Positions 52,101-59,971 of a DNA stretch of 64,000 nucleotides are shown here, one piece after another. A program made the translations under genes and the position numbers. This DNA is from Argopecten irradians (lineage: Eukaryota > Mollusca > Bivalvia > Pectinida > Pectinidae): positions 22,923,655-22,987,654 of the forward strand of contig NC_091137.1 of NCBI RefSeq assembly GCF_041381155.1, written 5' to 3'. The stretch's first letter is position 1. Every line of letters starts with the position of its first letter. The notes under the pieces are model-generated. The model saw only the letters and a list, made by a program, of their open reading frames with translations, ran no database searches and had not been told where the DNA came from.

Positions 52101-54215
52101 GTTAATATTTTATACAATTATTTACGATGGATCTATCCTGTTTCGTGCCTTTCGGAACCAAACCATTTCACCATCGTATATTTGTTCATTCTTGTTCTAT
52201 TTATACTCATTTTAATGGGTTCATTGGTAGAACATTTATTTACACTTCTGTTTACAAAGTTTTCTCGTATCGAGTTATGATTTCACTCAAAAGATTAAAT
52301 ATCCATTCTGCTTATATATGAATGTGATGGAAGGAAGACTTTATTAGTGGTTTCCCAAACACGTCAAACCTGTCTATAAAGACCACCTAAGAGACAAAGA
52401 ACAAGTTGTGTCTATAAGAGGTCTCTATACATTTGTCTGAAATGGTTTTTGTGAACCACAGTTTTTGAGCGGGTTGTCTTGGGTTACGTTGTAAGGTGTT
52501 ATTGTTTTTAAACTTAAAATAGAAGGAGAGCTCAGGTATGTGTGGTTTTTTTCTGTCAGTGAATATTTTACCTTACCGAAAAGATGACCGACATTCATGG
52601 TTTATTTTATAGTGTCGGTGGAGTAGGATCAAGCCCAAATGCACGGTGTACGACAGAAAAGTAAGATGTTGCCTTGTGATTTCATCACATAAGCGTTGTA
52701 ATGGCATGCATTTACATAAACTGTAAAACATCTTATTTTCGCGATAATTTTATTTCACAGTTTTTGACTTTCGACTATTGTCAGACGGTTTAATGTCGCG
52801 ATTTAAGCTATTCATTTGGTTGCATTGTATATGGGTTTGAAACAATTTCGCGTCAATTGATTTTCGGGATTTCGCGGCATCTAAAGGTGCGCAAAATAGA
52901 CTGATATACACTGGCTCGATATCATCCATTTGTATTTACAAATACATAAATATGTCCCAGACTATGATAGCATAAATCAATAAATGTACGGTATATTTAG
53001 TATGTAGTAAAATATTGGTAGTACCAAATATGGCTCTTGATAGGAACAATTAGCTCCTTAGTCATTCATATTTTGAAATAGGTACATCATGGAATTTATG
53101 ATATTCCCCCTCTGTGTTATGAAAATGTTTGTGTGTATTCCGTAGGTACCTTTCGCCATTAGATGCAAACGTCAAAACACAGAAAGAAACTCAGGAAACG
53201 CTGATTGAGCTACGAAACGGAGTGTGTGGAGGCATAGCAGTCATCAATGTTATCTGGATTGCCGTTAATTTTATGTTCCAGCTCCGGGGCCCTGGACTAG
53301 TCACAATTCCTATTCCGTCCGTATGTATATAATGTACATGTTTAGATTTTCGTGATAACCATATTTCACACATTATTTGCCAGAAATTGAAGTTAAATTT
53401 TCAGTTAAGTTTTTAAGTCTCATATCGTTAATATAATTGTCATTTAGAATAAGCACTTTTCATAGTCACACTTGGTTTGCACAAACTATTTTATTTTGCT
53501 TAATAAGTGCGAAATATAAGTGGTTATATTGACTGTCATTATGACAAAATCTTAAGTAGAAACTGATTCAAATGAGACAAATCTCATACAGTCACATTCA
53601 ATTTCAATATTATTAGCGCTTTTTCACTAGGCAAAGACCATATATATATCACTATATGACTTTCCCTTTAGCTTGATATTTATTTTAGGTATGGGGAGAC
53701 GACAGAGGAGGCCCAGATTATCTCCAGGTTGACATTCTAGGACTTTCCTTTGTCATATTCTTCATGGTGCTCCTGCTTATACAGTTCTGTGGGATGGTGA
53801 TGCATCGCTGGGGGACTCTACTTCATCTATTAGCATTCACAGAACTGACACTGCCGTGGTCCAAGACAACGTTGGAAGAAAAGAGGGAGCAGTTTCTGGC
53901 CGAATTAAAGAAGAATTACACTGCGAAAATAATTTACCAAAATGATAGCCAAACAGACAATAAAAATGATAAATCAGAAAAACGCAGAAAATTAAAAGAG
54001 TACAGGGTATCCAGATTAGTGGTAAAACAGGAGGACATGGAGTAGAGCCTGATGAAAGAAGTCGGAAATGGGCGGAAGATGTCTACAGACGGGAAAAAAC
54101 TAGAGATCGTTCCTTGAATTACGAGGTCGGAACGTTAAGTCACTACCTCTCACAAAGGCTTCGGAAAAGGCATCAGGGAATAGCTAGTGTCCACATCCCG
54201 GAAGCTGACTATTGA
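10084..54215 (+). CDS. CHS: Chitin synthase A, disrupted multi-exon gene (possible pseudogene)
   Basis: This is an animal chitin synthase (GT2 family), a membrane enzyme polymerising UDP-GlcNAc into chitin. Segments in order: 10084-10151, 11847-12016, 12793-12960, 13897-14747, 15489-15587, 17315-17464, 17881-17957, 18224-18326, 20986-21139, 21328-21435, 23078-23212, 23547-23747, 24352-24579, 24987-25283, [array], 50306-50922, 53146-53320, 53689-54215. Motifs seen: CATLWHET, YGGQLVYELPGG, LNGDLDF, GPMVWYQKFEYA, GEDRWLC, NQRRRW and SWDTREV. Splice phases agree at nearly every junction; one small exon between 12016 and 12793 and the start exon are missing. Damage: in-frame TGA at 11893 and TAA at 50753; single-base frame changes at 23176-23179, 25115-25121, 50335-50337, 50527-50533 and 50685-50691; and a 25-kb tandem array inside the membrane-domain exon. 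It is either a decaying paralogue or a gene with consensus errors plus a real insertion. Confidence 0.9.
10410..10476. repeat. Dispersed foldback repeat, copy 2
   Basis: Shares caacccgagtgaaa, ggcttgc and gccaaaatctttcc with 408-476. It also contains an inner short palindrome (ggcttgc...gcaagcc). Confidence 0.55.
11847..12016 (+). CDS. CHS: CHS-A exon: YWDTFE N-terminal motif and first membrane segment
   Basis: After ttttcag the frame reads YWDTFEMDGPADLRR, then an in-frame TGA (11893-11895), then IRNYIVVIRILKGVAF and a hydrophobic stretch. The WD(T/V)F motif followed by a membrane helix is the standard start of animal chitin synthases. The exon ends in phase 1 (CAG G|gtaatg). The next exon found needs phase 0, so a small exon is probably missing between them. 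Confidence 0.75.
12793..12960 (+). CDS. CHS: CHS-A exon: second membrane region
   Basis: The frame from 12793 reads PKVLDAIDRLRQRL, then WIGVCFPYLFIFLTGLWRSL and FGKTERPSPLIILM, to donor gtataac. This matches the membrane-loop-basic block of insect enzymes and joins in phase 0 to VLLLESIPTAGIG. A different frame starting MDAKPLKY over the same bases is a shadow. Confidence 0.85.
13897..14747 (+). CDS. CHS: CHS-A exon: N-terminal multi-membrane domain
   Basis: An 851-nt exon after acceptor gttttag, reading cleanly without stops. It has about seven hydrophobic segments (for example VAVIIQFGLIPYIIL, PILMIIVSFVKIGVVF, FSLPLLLTTPITFLVIYL) and ends at WIGRHIWTLQQERMAKID, the conserved lead-in to the catalytic domain. 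Donor gc|gtaagt, phase 2. Confidence 0.93.
15489..15587 (+). CDS. CHS: CHS-A exon: LFVAPKYCGVLFEQ linker
   Basis: Encodes LFVAPKYCGVLFEQHLVLNR, then RR and a charged tail. Insect enzymes have the matching block MFVTPYYNGVLIEQSLLLNR. Acceptor aatag, donor gtaaat, phases match both sides. Confidence 0.92.
17315..17464 (+). CDS. CHS: CHS-A exon: CATLWHE motif
   Basis: A charged linker is followed by PPVIYACATLWHETSTEMTQ and LMKSLF. CATMWHE is the diagnostic start of the animal chitin synthase catalytic domain. Acceptor tttaag, donor CA|gtaaat. Confidence 0.95.
17881..17957 (+). CDS. CHS: CHS-A exon: catalytic domain, DFS..YEFE
   Basis: Starts after ctgttaag and reads HMDMDFSIRKAAASTKEP, then TYEFE with a phase-1 end (GAA A|gtatgt). 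It joins in frame to SHILFDDAFE. Confidence 0.88.
17985..18055. repeat. Short foldback with gttacttccc / gggaagtaat ends
   Basis: cagagttacttccct and agggagggaagtaatt are inverted around about 35 bp in a CHS-A intron. The end sequence matches that of the element at 1121-1304, so they may belong to one MITE family. Confidence 0.45.
18224..18326 (+). CDS. CHS: CHS-A exon: HILFDDAFE
   Basis: Acceptor tctccag. Encodes HILFDDAFEYDKEERRVPNK, then FVKQFVELLPDAA. The family has HIFFDDAF at this point. The donor AG|gtatta splits a Ser codon completed by the next exon. Confidence 0.93.
20986..21139 (+). CDS. CHS: CHS-A exon: YGGQLVYELPGG
   Basis: Encodes KYAIPYGGQLVYELPGGSLL, then YVHLKDKNVIRHRKRWSQ. 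This is the conserved YGGRLvW..PG / hlKDk..iRhrKRWSQ block near the nucleotide-sugar site. Acceptor cccacag, donor gtaagt, ends in phase 0. Confidence 0.95.
21328..21435 (+). CDS. CHS: CHS-A exon: VMYMNYLLGFRIGLDA
   Basis: Encodes VMYMNYLLGFRIGLDAEK, matching the family's VMYMYYLLG. 36 codons, phase 0 at both ends, acceptor ggtag, donor gtaaat. Confidence 0.94.
21666..21753. repeat. Nested palindrome in a CHS-A intron
   Basis: Outer arms acctttcactgtacattagt... (21666-21692) and ...tgtacaatgaaaggt (21727-21753) enclose inner arms ctgtagattagtt and aactaatcaacag. MITE-like foldback. Confidence 0.7.
22762..22883. repeat. Long inverted repeat (cruciform-capable) in a CHS-A intron
   Basis: 25-bp perfect arms at 22783-22807 and 22841-22865 (aaactgtagattagtcaaga...) extend imperfectly outward through gaaaacacc / ggtgtttctc. 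The loop contains ggcacttcgggcctcgc. It shares tgtagattagt with the palindrome at 21666. Confidence 0.8.
23078..23212 (+). CDS. CHS: CHS-A exon: FILALNGDLDF, with a one-base deletion
   Basis: Encodes AHNTFILALNGDLDFTPDAV. The family motif is ALDGDxDF, so the first Asp is Asn here. After KEG the expected continuation (SCGRIYPIGNG) lies in the next frame; one extra G in the run at 23176-23179 would restore it. The exon's end phase (G|gt) agrees with that restored frame and not with the frame at its start. So one base is missing, in the gene or in the assembly. Confidence 0.9.
23547..23747 (+). CDS. CHS: CHS-A exon: GPMVWYQKFEYA..CSPGCFSLFRG
   Basis: Encodes PMVWYQKFEYAVAHWLQKST, then EHILGCVLCSPGCFSLFRG and SALMDDNVMRKYA. 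This is one of the most conserved blocks of animal chitin synthases and is intact. Acceptor cctag, donor G|gtaggt, phase 1 at both ends. Confidence 0.96.
24352..24579 (+). CDS. CHS: CHS-A exon: EDR and QRRRW catalytic motifs
   Basis: Encodes GEDRWLCTLLLKQGYRVDYA, then FAPEGFDEFFNQRRRWMPST and IANIMDLL. EDR and QRRRW are the acceptor-site and product-binding signatures of chitin synthases. The exon is intact, with acceptor taaaag and donor G|gtagat. Confidence 0.97.
24987..25283 (+). CDS. CHS: CHS-A exon: C-terminal membrane cluster, 5' part, cut by the array
   Basis: Encodes TLMLSTMIGPATVLMMIAGA and further membrane segments. A run of seven T (25115-25121) changes frame; with six the reading continues LLCFW... 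and LAKLLSAFYMLMM as in the family. It then reads ENPFHPSVIFLAGLV and stops abruptly at the first repeat module (attaggg). CHS-B has the equivalent region as one uninterrupted exon. Confidence 0.88.
25284..25506 (+). repeat. Four copies of the 55-bp 5' module at the array head
   Basis: Each module starts ATTAGGGCTTTTCAC, folds with GTGAAAAGACC, and continues TATTGTTTTCGTTAAGTTTC. Four copies lie in tandem here. Fewer copies precede other units: two before unit 4, two before unit 5, one before unit 9, one before unit 12 and a truncated one before unit 13. GGGCTTTTCAC is the reverse complement of GTGAAAAGCCC near every unit's 3' end, so the units have terminal complementarity. Confidence 0.9.
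29984..30093 (+). repeat. Two 5' modules before unit 4
   Basis: Tandem copies of the GGGCTTTTCAC...GTTAAGTTTCTT module; the second has the shorter loop (ctatttgtg). Confidence 0.85.
31590..31700 (+). repeat. Two 5' modules before unit 5
   Basis: Same 55-bp module twice, between the CTAG end of unit 4 and the spacer of unit 5. Confidence 0.85.
36865..37550 (+). repeat. Internal duplication in array unit 8
   Basis: A segment of about 340 bp, from tatgttgtgtagaatagca to just before the next tatgttatgtagaatagc, occurs twice within unit 8. This makes the unit 1,823 bp long. The junction reads cagccatagttcgttaagta, found elsewhere only in unit 11. Confidence 0.85.
37980..38034 (+). repeat. Single 5' module before unit 9
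   Basis: One copy of the 55-bp module, directly after the CTAG end of the enlarged unit 8. Confidence 0.85.
41700..42400 (+). repeat. Internal duplication in array unit 11
   Basis: Same duplication and same junction variant (cagccatagttcgttaagta) as unit 8, giving a 1,812-bp unit. One event followed by copying of the enlarged unit is the simplest explanation. Confidence 0.85.
42814..42872 (+). repeat. Single 5' module before unit 12
   Basis: One copy of the 55-bp module, directly after the CTAG end of the enlarged unit 11. Confidence 0.85.
44354..44390 (+). repeat. Truncated 5' module before unit 13
   Basis: Only the second half of the module (aagacctattgttttcg onward) remains, joined directly to the CTAGTT end of unit 12. 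Confidence 0.75.
50306..50922 (+). CDS. CHS: CHS-A exon: C-terminal membrane cluster, 3' part and coiled-coil tail
   Basis: Resumes right after the last CTAG with IFLFAGLLHP; after a frame change at CCC 50335-50337 it reads HEFGLFIIWCTVFIGLPMGF, then YSLCNLHAVSWDTREV. SWGTREV is the family signature; Gly is Asp here. A charged coiled-coil segment (KKELEEETEQARQKELEKK) follows, then after frame change at A7 50527-50533 GFISRFLPGVNLGEIFEEW. A second A7 (50685-50691) changes frame again. An in-frame TAA at 50753 precedes WTELEWLGNDKTSNLQIEEE and LFWKEFIEK. Donor AA|gtaag matches the next exon. Confidence 0.85.
53146..53320 (+). CDS. CHS: CHS-A exon: YLSPL..ELRN.V..NFMFQL
   Basis: Acceptor cgtag, phase 2 to 0. 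Encodes KYLSPLDANVKTQKETQETL, then IELRNGVCGGIAVINVIW and IAVNFMFQLRGPG. This is the membrane segment that follows the cytoplasmic loop in animal chitin synthases. It is clean, and its boundaries are identical to the CHS-B exon at 58499-58328. Confidence 0.94.
53689..54215 (+). CDS. CHS: CHS-A last exon: final membrane segment and cytoplasmic tail
   Basis: Acceptor tttag, phase 0. Encodes VWGDDRGGPDYLQVDILG, then the hydrophobic helix SFVIFFMVLLLIQFCGMV and MHRWGTLLHLLA. This frame stops at TAG 54043-54045. The next frame stays open from about 54010 to TGA 54213-54215 with coding-like sequence (EPDERSRKWAEDVYRREK), so the true C-terminus may be the longer one with another one-base frame change. 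The choice between the two ends is open. Confidence 0.85.
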
Positions 54216-57200
54216 TCGTTAAAAAGTGAAAAACATTAACAAAACGTTAACATTGAAATATTTCCCTTCTCATTATTCCATTACTAATTGGTTCCTATAT
54301 TTATAAAAAGAAATCGAGTGAACATATGCTGATGGTTTTGATACTAATTTTGTATCAAAAATGTATTTTGTATTTATCTCGTCATGAGCAAATGAAGTAT
54401 AAAATATGTTCTACCACGTATATGCATATTAGATCGTTATTTACATTATGCATACAACCCTGTGTCATACATGTAAAAAAGTTACAATTTAGATATCAAA
54501 CTTTTGATGTTTATCTGTTACTTATATATCCTATATATCCATGATTAGAGCACACACTTAAATGCGGTAAGTTTATTTACAGACTCGAGAATCATTCATT
54601 TCAAAATCACCTTTTCATAGAAATGCGTTACCCTTTCTTGAGAAAAAATGCTTGTTTTGGCCTTCCTGTAATGAAATCTGAAACAACTTGTGCACGCTTT
54701 ATGTGTACATTGTATATGATATAGTCAAATTACAAGCAAAACCGCATGCTTTACATAGCGCAAATGCAAGCATTACATTTACTAAATATTTACCTAAATC
54801 TCGGATTTTAGTACCAGATTTCCATTTTCTAGCAAATGCTATATGAAAACGTTTAAAGAATTAGTCTTTGTTTATATATATACCTGTATACAAACCATTT
54901 TTATCTATGTTTGCTGATTTATTTAGAATTAATAGTAACGACAAAGCATCATGACAATTTTGAATTAGTCTTGTCTCTATATGTCACCCTCGTTAATAAA
55001 GATTTATATCATGACTACCAATTAACCAATCCATTAAAGACGAATCGATCGATTATACATAAATGTAAATATTATCCTCTAATAAAAACTTCTTGCCTTA
55101 TCAAAGATATATGAATAAAGGTTTTGGTATTTCTTGAACATTTACTTCATAAATAAAAACGTTTGGGAGGGAAGCCACATGCACTTTTATTTTACACACA
55201 TGGCGACGGTGTAAGGGTGATCTAGAATAAAGTATTTTGTCCTTTCACGTTGGTGGTAATCTGTATTTTTTCTGTTTTACAGGTTGTAGATTGTCAATAA
55301 AATGAATTTATCACAATTAAATCAACAAATGACATAACGATTAGTGCGACACCACCACAGATGATGATGGAAAATTCAATGAAATCTGAAATTAAACTTT
55401 CACGAACATATTGTTGATATATGATTATGTATGTTAAACAACAGATTGACTAGCGTTGATAATTTAATTAATATTTACAGACAACATTACATTTTTGTTA
55501 AATAAAAGATATCTTTAATGAGAATAACAGGTACTTATGTTTTTATTAAGGTTTGTAAAATAGGTTTGATATTTACGGTGATGTCATGCAATATAATATT
55601 AAGTTCAACAAAACGGTGGTACTTTTTTTTTTATTAAACCTTGTTTCTTACATTCGTGTGGTCGTGAAGATGACTCATATATTCTGATAGCAAAACATGA
55701 CAAGTATGGATGTGATGGTAAGATTGTATACATTAGTTTGTACAATAGCTCGTTTTATATACATGTAAAGTGATAAACGAAGAGAACAGATCACTTTAGT
55801 AACTTGTTTGTTTATAGGGATTCAAAGCCGAATAAGACTTCTGATCATATATAAACATTCCTTCCATTTATAGGAAATTGTCGAAATCGTTCTAACGAAG
55901 ACCTACTTTCGTTTCGACACACGTCACACAGTGACGTGACACATTTTATTCTTCTTCAGTAGGCCATGTTGCTTGCTCGACTCAAACGATAAACAAGAGT
56001 CAGTTAAATGACAGAAAAAAAATCCGATAGACCCAATTAAAGTATATATTAAACGCTATCTGTATAATAGATCTACAAACCCCCTACCGCCAAAAAAGTA
56101 CACGTCTCACTTCTCCTTTGGTGACGACGTGATCAAGCTAATGCTAAAACTACAAAATGTGAGTTCATTAAAATGTTTTTGATATTTTAGACATCCGTCC
56201 GTAATATTTGCACTTTTTAACACTATCGCTGTTTAGATTTAGGCCTAGTAGGAAGCAACGCCTTCTTAGGCAAAAGTAGATCTAGATAAAATATTTTCTT
56301 GCTCTTAGATGAATGTTAAGATACCAGAGTCCATGTGCAAATGAGACAAGATTTTTTTTAAAGTAGTTTCTTCGAGTCCAACTTCAGTGATAATTGAAAT
56401 ATTGAATGCACGCTATGAGACGAATTTGTTCCTAGGACACCATCACAGCTTCATTTTCTTTTTTACATCACCAGATTCGGCTCATGCCGTCTTTGCCCTT
56501 ACTGGATCAGTTACAGTTTTTACGTATCTGATAAGGGAAAACCTTGAAACCTTGTTCATGATATCCAATTACCATGCCGGTGCTCAATATGCATGTTTTC
56601 CAATACCATTTGCTTTTTAAAAACATTATTGGTTATCATATCCATTAAATGGTTTATCGTCATCCATTATTCAACAAACAACTTTGGACTAAATGCTGCT
56701 GAATGCTATGGTGGCGAGCAGTTTTGGACTTATCATGCTGATTAGGATGTCGAAAAATGTTTATATCTCATACATGTATATTATCAATATAAAACAATAG
56801 TTCTTTAACTGCAGTTGAAATTGTATTCTTCAACTCAGGATTTTACGCCATAGGTACATTGTTGTTGTCTGTTACATTTGAAATTATTCCCAATTTTATC
56901 ATATGCTCATGTGGGTGTGAGATGCTTCGGAGGCATTGTCATTTCATTAAGAAGGAGGACAAATCGACATCCGCAAATTATATCAAAAAGTTTAAAAATG
57001 AAAGACGGAGAGCGAACGACGGCCAACATGCACAAACACAAATTCTAAGCCATGTGCATAAAACATACACATTTAACACACTTACCAAGAACAATATTAA
57101 AATTCTGATTGGCAGAGATAAATTAAATAAATATAATTAAGCACATTCTCATCCGCTCATTCAGTAAGGATCCAGCTTGTGGTTTTGTCCGAATGCATCG

Positions 57201-57296
57201 AATATTGGAAACACCTATCTTTATATCAATCAAGAATAACTGTGACTTTGCCTTTGATATTATTTACAACAATTTTTATCATACAAAATGTTTGAT
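54216..57296. other. Intergenic space between convergent chitin synthase 3' ends
   Basis: About 3 kb between the two tail-to-tail genes. AATAAA candidates for CHS-A polyadenylation occur (for example 54995-55000), but none is close to the stop. Short frames at 56387-56620 and 56859-57140 show no recognisable similarity. Nothing else is seen. Confidence 0.5.
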
Positions 57297-57302
57297 TTTA
57301 TT
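57297..57302 (-). terminator. Poly(A) signal of CHS-B
   Basis: AATAAA on the minus strand about 45 bases after the CHS-B stop codon, a normal distance for a short 3' UTR. Confidence 0.55.
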
Positions 57303-57346
57303 CTATTTCTTAATTGAGAAAACTCCAATTTCGTGTCTTTATGAGT

Positions 57347-57739
57347 TTATAGAGGGGTACGTATGACTCGAAATCCGTTGTAAACTTGGTGATATTTGTT
57401 TGGTGCACGAGTAACCTTCTCTTCCTCCTCCTTTTCATCATCACTATTCATAGCATATTCTGGGATTGCCTCTGCGTCTAATCTCTCATAAAAGTCAAGA
57501 ACCTTCTCCGCGACATATTTGGGATCACCAAATTCCACTTCATCCTCATTTTCTATCCTCGTTGGTAAATGACTCGGTATGCTTGTAGCTGAAATCAGTT
57601 GCAAAAAGGTTCCCCATCTATGTATGTACATTCCAATGCTTTGGATAAGTAATACACCGCCGAAGAATATAACATATAACAAACCAAGCACGTCTACTTC
57701 GAAGCTGTTAGTGTTTACGTTTTCTTCGTCAACATCATC
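57347..57739 (-). CDS. CHS: CHS-B last exon: final membrane helix and acidic tail
   Basis: Acceptor gttttcag, then DDVDEENVNTNSFEVDVLGL, the hydrophobic segment LYVIFFGGVLLIQSIGMY, IHRWGTFLQLIS and an acidic tail (NSDDEKEEEEKV), ending at a stop at 57347. Clean frame. The tail is unlike that of CHS-A after HRWGT(L/F)L. Confidence 0.93.
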   Translation of the reverse strand, partial: DDVDEENVNTNSFEVDVLGLLYVIFFGGVLLIQSIGMYIHRWGTFLQLISATSIPSHLPTRIENEDEVEFGDPKYVAEKVLDFYERLDAEAIPEYAMNSDDEKEEEEKVTRAPNKYHQVYNGFRVIRTPL

Positions 57740-59971
57740 CTGAAAACAACATTTACAAGAAGTATGAACGTTTGTTAGAAGCACAAATATACGAAGGTTC
57801 AAATAGTTTAAATGACTGTTAATTAACTGTCATTTAATGAAGCAGACAAAAACAATATAATCAATATTGATTGGCTAAGCGAAAGTCTAAGACTGATCCA
57901 TGATCCTGTCGCCTGATAAATTCAATGTCGATTATTTTTCGTCAAACACAATAGTAAATTAACCGAAGTTAGACTCATTATTATGTTAATATAGTTGTAA
58001 ATAATCATGTGGAATTTGTAACCACAATGTATTGATGGATAGGTTAAATCATAATTATGAAACAAAACATTAACATACCTATATAGAGATATACCGCTAT
58101 GATCTTATAATTTATGTATTCGAGCATAGTACCACCGTATTTTCAAACTTACTCCAGCATTCCCCAGCCTTTTGAACTATATGTGACATCTTAATGACTG
58201 TTACATACAAATAAACCTACGTCCAGCAATATGTCTGAATCTACTAGATTTCATCAGATCGATGTTTGTCCTTGTCAACGTCACTGTCTCTCACACAAAG
58301 AATAAGATGGCGGTTTTCGATACATACCGGTACTGTAAAGAAGATCACAGATGGTTTTCTCAGCTGAAACATGAAGTTAACAGCGATATAAAGGAAATTG
58401 AGGATGCCGATGCCATCACACACATTGTTTCGTAGCTCTGTTAGCTTAGTCCTGATTCTTTCCTGTGAGGCAACGGAATTCTCCAAAGGATAAAGATACC
58501 TGAATAAAAGATTAATTTAGTGATTGATATTAACGTATGTCTTTCGCCAGGAGATAATACAAAATGTATATGATATATGATAATATACAGAGATATTAAT
58601 ACGTTTCGTATGCATTGACTACATCGTCATCGATATTTTTTCATGTTTTAGCATTCTTAAAACTTCGAATACCTTGATTACCAAATAATAATTGGACTAA
58701 GTCAAAATCTGTTAATAAGCTACGTGTAGTAATGAAGGAGAAAATGTAGCTTCTAGACCGTGGTTCGAAATCGTTGCCTCCGAACATTTACCGACTCAGC
58801 TACCTGGTCGCCAATGACTGACCCAGTCCAGTACCGCTACATATGTATGGCGACTGACTAAAACATGCCTTATGCTCCCTATTTATTTCAGAATTGCAAT
58901 TTCCTGATATTCATAAATGGTTTACCGAATTGTTTTATTTTGACCAGTATTATACATTTCCATTTGCATTTAGAAATGTTGATAGCGATTTAAACGGGAC
59001 ATATAGTATTATAGTGCTGATATACCTGTTTATTAAACTTTTCCAGAAATCTTCTTCCGCAGCATTCATTTGTAGTATGCGACCATTCCCAAGCTGGCTT
59101 TGTAATACCCAGTTGGTTTCCTTGAATTCATTATTGTTTGCGTTACTATTTGCTTTTTCTGAGACTTCTTGGTCATGTTGTAAAGCATCAGCATCAAACT
59201 TGACTTTGCGGTCGATGTTTGAAAGCTGTTTATCATGATTAACTATTTCTGGATTATTGTCAGCATCCATCATATCTGCACTAATGTTGGCTCCGTTCGA
59301 TTGTTTAGCTTTAAGAAACATTTCAAATTTAGTATTCATGGTTCTGAGTATTTCTAACATTTTGTCTTTGTTTCTGTTCCTAAGCCTCAGGTTGTCAAGT
59401 ACGTGACTTATATCATTAAATGTCATCCTTGGCAAGAAACGAGCGATGAACCTTGGTTTTTCATTTCTTCTTTTTCTTTCTCTAATTTCTCTTCCTCTTC
59501 AATTTCTTGTTGTGTTTTAATCTTCGGTATTTCTCTTGTTCCCCAAGCCATAATGTGCATATTGCAAAGACAATATATCATTAATAGTAGGAAGCTTACT
59601 GGCATACACATATAATATATTGTAGCATATATAGATAACATTAGAAAATTCACGTGGATGGATGATAGCGCAAAATATGATGTCCAGTATCAGTGCTTCA
59701 ATAAATATAACACTTGGATGCAGCGGGTTTTCTTGAAAAGCGATGTTTATAATCTCGACAAAAACAATAGCCATAATAAAAATATATAATGCACCAAGGG
59801 CCTGTGCGGCTAGAATTTGGTATAAATTTGGGCTTAGACGATGGCAGGCACGGTGGCGATAATGTATGCACTGATGATGTCCGTGTCAAGCACAGATATA
59901 AGAGCTCCGGCAATCAACATCACAACCAGTCCAGTGCCGAGAGCGGTTGATACATTGTAGCATCAGCAAGT
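57347..59971 (-). CDS. CHS: Chitin synthase B, 3'-terminal exons only, frameshifted
   Basis: Three coding exons on the minus strand (59971-59026, 58499-58328, 57739-57347) encode the C-terminal third of a second chitin synthase: membrane cluster, AWGTREI signature, coiled-coil loop, last membrane segments and acidic tail. Exon borders and phases equal those of CHS-A, so the two are inverted, tail-to-tail duplicates. The catalytic exons (CATLWHE, EDR, QRRRW) would lie upstream, beyond 59971, but none is found up to the window end; they are either further right or lost. Frame changes occur near 59950, near the TAA at 59834-59836, at the A4 run 59645-59648 and at the T5 run 59457-59461 (plus-strand letters). 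Possible pseudogene or consensus errors. Confidence 0.88.
58328..58499 (-). CDS. CHS: CHS-B exon: YLYPLEN..ELRNNVCDGIG..NFMFQL
   Basis: Acceptor ttattcag, 172 nt, phase 2 to 0. Encodes YLYPLENSVASQERIRTKLT, then ELRNNVCDGIGILNF and YIAVNFMFQLRKPS. Clean reading frame, homologous to CHS-A 53146-53320. Confidence 0.93.
59026..59971 (-). CDS. CHS: CHS-B exon: membrane cluster, AWGTREI and coiled-coil loop
   Basis: Reads GTGLVVMLIAGALISVLDTD, YQILAAQALGALYIFIMAIV, ENPLHPSVIFIEALILDIIF, AIIHPREF, then NMHIMAWGTREIPK. A Glu/Lys coiled coil (EIEEEEKLEKEKEEMK), FIARFLPRMTFNDIS and EEDFWKSLINR follow, to donor AG|gtatat. The region equivalent to the CHS-A array insertion (SVIFIEALILDIIFCAIIHP) is continuous here. 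Frames must be switched about four times to follow the homology. Confidence 0.85.

Noticed and set aside
56387..57140. Short frames of 77 and 93 codons between the chitin synthases
   Set aside because: No recognisable domain, no splice context, and AT-rich composition like the surrounding intergenic DNA.
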